Assembly (NCBI GenBank): GCA_002256535.1
Contig: NMUJ01000060.1
Coordinates: 1 to 5,495, forward strand
Source: Caldifarciminota bacterium 4484_18
GTDB lineage: Bacteria; Hydrothermota; UBA3073; NMUJ01
DNA length: 5,495 nucleotides
Reading direction: 5' to 3'
Within the stretch, counting starts at the first letter, position 1. Each line of letters begins with the position of its first letter. The notes under the pieces were generated by a model that had not been told where the DNA came from, ran no database searches, and saw only the letters and a program-made list of their open reading frames with translations. A program made the position numbers and the translations under genes. This document shows, piece by piece, positions 4,711 through 5,495 of the stretch.

Positions 4711-5495
4711 TTCCCTGTGGGAAGTTGGAAATTTGTACCTGAAGCATTTTCTATTGACACTACAAATTGGACATATGCACCTGATAGCATCTGTTACCCA
4801 GATTTGAACACAGATTATACAAATGAAAATTATAGAGGTATACTTTATGGTGATGTCACTGGTAACTGGGCTGCTGGCCAGATAGCTTCATTACACAAAG
4901 GCTCTAAAAATAACGAAATAATCGGTATGCCGGATAAATTGTTTGCTGTACCAGGAGATACTATTGAGGTACCTTTCACGCTTAGTGAAGGAGAAGCAAA
5001 TGCTTTTTCACTTGGATTAGTGATTGAGTACGATCCACAAATAATAGAAGTTATAAGTGTAAACAAGACCAGCCTTACAAAGGATTGGCTCATGTCTCAT
5101 TGTGCAAAGAATGGAATATTGAGAATTGGACTCGCGGGAGCAAGAAGCATCAAGAAAGGGATACCCCTTAAAATTAAATTCCATGTGAAAAAATCTCAGA
5201 CATCTCCTATAGAGACAAAAATAAAGCTCGTAGAAGTGCAAGTGAATGAAAACTGTATCAACGACCTCGTAAGTACTCGGCTCACAATAAGTGAAGAACT
5301 GGCAAGGTTTTATAAATTATCAGAAAGCTATCCTAATCCTTTCAGTACATATACAATGATCGAGTATTTCCTACCTACGAAAAGTCGAGTTACTTTGACC
5401 ATATATAATATTGCCGGTGAAGTGATGAAAGTATTGGTAAACGAATTGCAAAAAGCAGGTACCTATAGAGTCTACTGGGATGGTACAAATGAAGA
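4690..5495 (+). CDS. Secreted peptidase, C-terminal piece: cohesin-like domain and C-terminal sorting domain, 3'-partial
   Basis: This frame is open to the window end. ATG 4690 is the first Met, but recognisable sequence starts at FPVGSWKFVPEAF (4711), which in related proteins directly follows a dockerin-like pair, so 4690 is probably not a true start. GILYGDVTGNW (about 4834-4869) is another D-x-T-G-N turn linking to the next domain. About 4927-5265 is a cohesin-like beta sandwich: DKLFAVPGDTIEVPFTLS, ANAFSLGLVIEYDPQIIEVI, GILRIGLAGA and PLKIKFHV. From about 5311, LSESYPNPFSTYTMIEYFLP, VTLTIYNIAGEV and AGTYRVYWDGTN form the FlgD-like / Por-type C-terminal module that directs export or surface attachment. 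The end of that module lies beyond 5495. It shares its frame with the central piece, with the 60-base dockerin remnant in between. Confidence 0.85.
   Translation, partial: MSQVMVTFPVGSWKFVPEAFSIDTTNWTYAPDSICYPDLNTDYTNENYRGILYGDVTGNWAAGQIASLHKGSKNNEIIGMPDKLFAVPGDTIEVPFTLSEGEANAFSLGLVIEYDPQIIEVISVNKTSLTKDWLMSHCAKNGILRIGLAGARSIKKGIPLKIKFHVKKSQTSPIETKIKLVEVQVNENCINDLVSTRLTISEELARFYKLSESYPNPFSTYTMIEYFLPTKSRVTLTIYNIAGEVMKVLVNELQKAGTYRVYWDGTNE

Larger units (their letters stand above)
738..5495 (+). pseudogene. Whole large secreted multidomain peptidase gene, broken by three frame changes
   Basis: The pieces listed separately form one colinear protein: signal peptide, N-domain, C39-like peptidase, beta-sandwich, seven Ig-like repeats, prealbumin-like domain, dockerin pair, cohesin-like domain, sorting domain. 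Frame changes lie between 1521 and 1530, 4635 and 4657, and about 4706 and 4712; the last two cancel in phase. No ribosome binding site or new start is seen at any junction, which argues against three separate genes. Whether the breaks are biological or introduced during assembly cannot be told from this sequence. Confidence 0.7.

Noticed and set aside
4630..4720. Translational bypass or an intron/intein at the dockerin junctions
   Set aside because: Such elements insert extra sequence into an intact gene; here sequence is missing and nothing extra is present.
4845..5241. Minus-strand open frames over the cohesin-like region
   Set aside because: They lie opposite a well-supported plus-strand domain and encode nothing recognisable.

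Overview
The window looks like bacterial DNA, moderately AT-rich, with all recognisable genes on the + strand. The best taxonomic hint is the C-terminus of the large secreted protein. It ends in a YPNPF...IYNIAGE...GTYRVYWDGTN module, the FlgD-like / Por-type sorting-domain style typical of the FCB group and of candidate phyla such as WOR-3 (Stahlbacteria). This is inference from memory of families; no search was run.

Layout. (1) Positions 1-343 hold the 3' part of a cyclodeaminase / methenyl-THF cyclohydrolase (FchA/FTCD-like) gene. It is cut by the window edge and broken internally: the well-conserved part stops after the GN motif at about 266, and a plausible C-terminal helix resumes in another frame at about 272. 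(2) A small unknown gene (333-548) overlaps the end of that reading frame. (3) Positions 549-737 are non-coding. (4) From 738 to the window end is what appears to be one very large secreted protein gene, now split into three long open pieces. These encode a signal peptide, an N-terminal domain of propeptide appearance and a C39-like cysteine peptidase; then a beta-sandwich segment and seven about 100-residue Ig-like repeats; then a prealbumin-like domain and a dockerin-like pair; and finally a cohesin-like domain and a C-terminal sorting domain.

The main anomaly is that four frame changes (about 267-272, 1521-1530, 4645-4657 and 4706-4712) each fall where a conserved piece of the domain seems to be missing: the core of FchA after GN, the stretch between the peptidase Cys and its GGTS...PGIE motif, and the F-helix of each of the two dockerin repeats. 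Outside those points the frames are open and well conserved for thousands of bases. This is either very recent decay by several frame-altering deletions or an artefact of assembly; the sequence alone does not decide.

The intact form of the large protein would be exported, tethered by its sorting domain, and would display a papain-fold peptidase on a Tyr/His-rich Ig-repeat stalk, with both dockerin-like and cohesin-like modules on the same chain.
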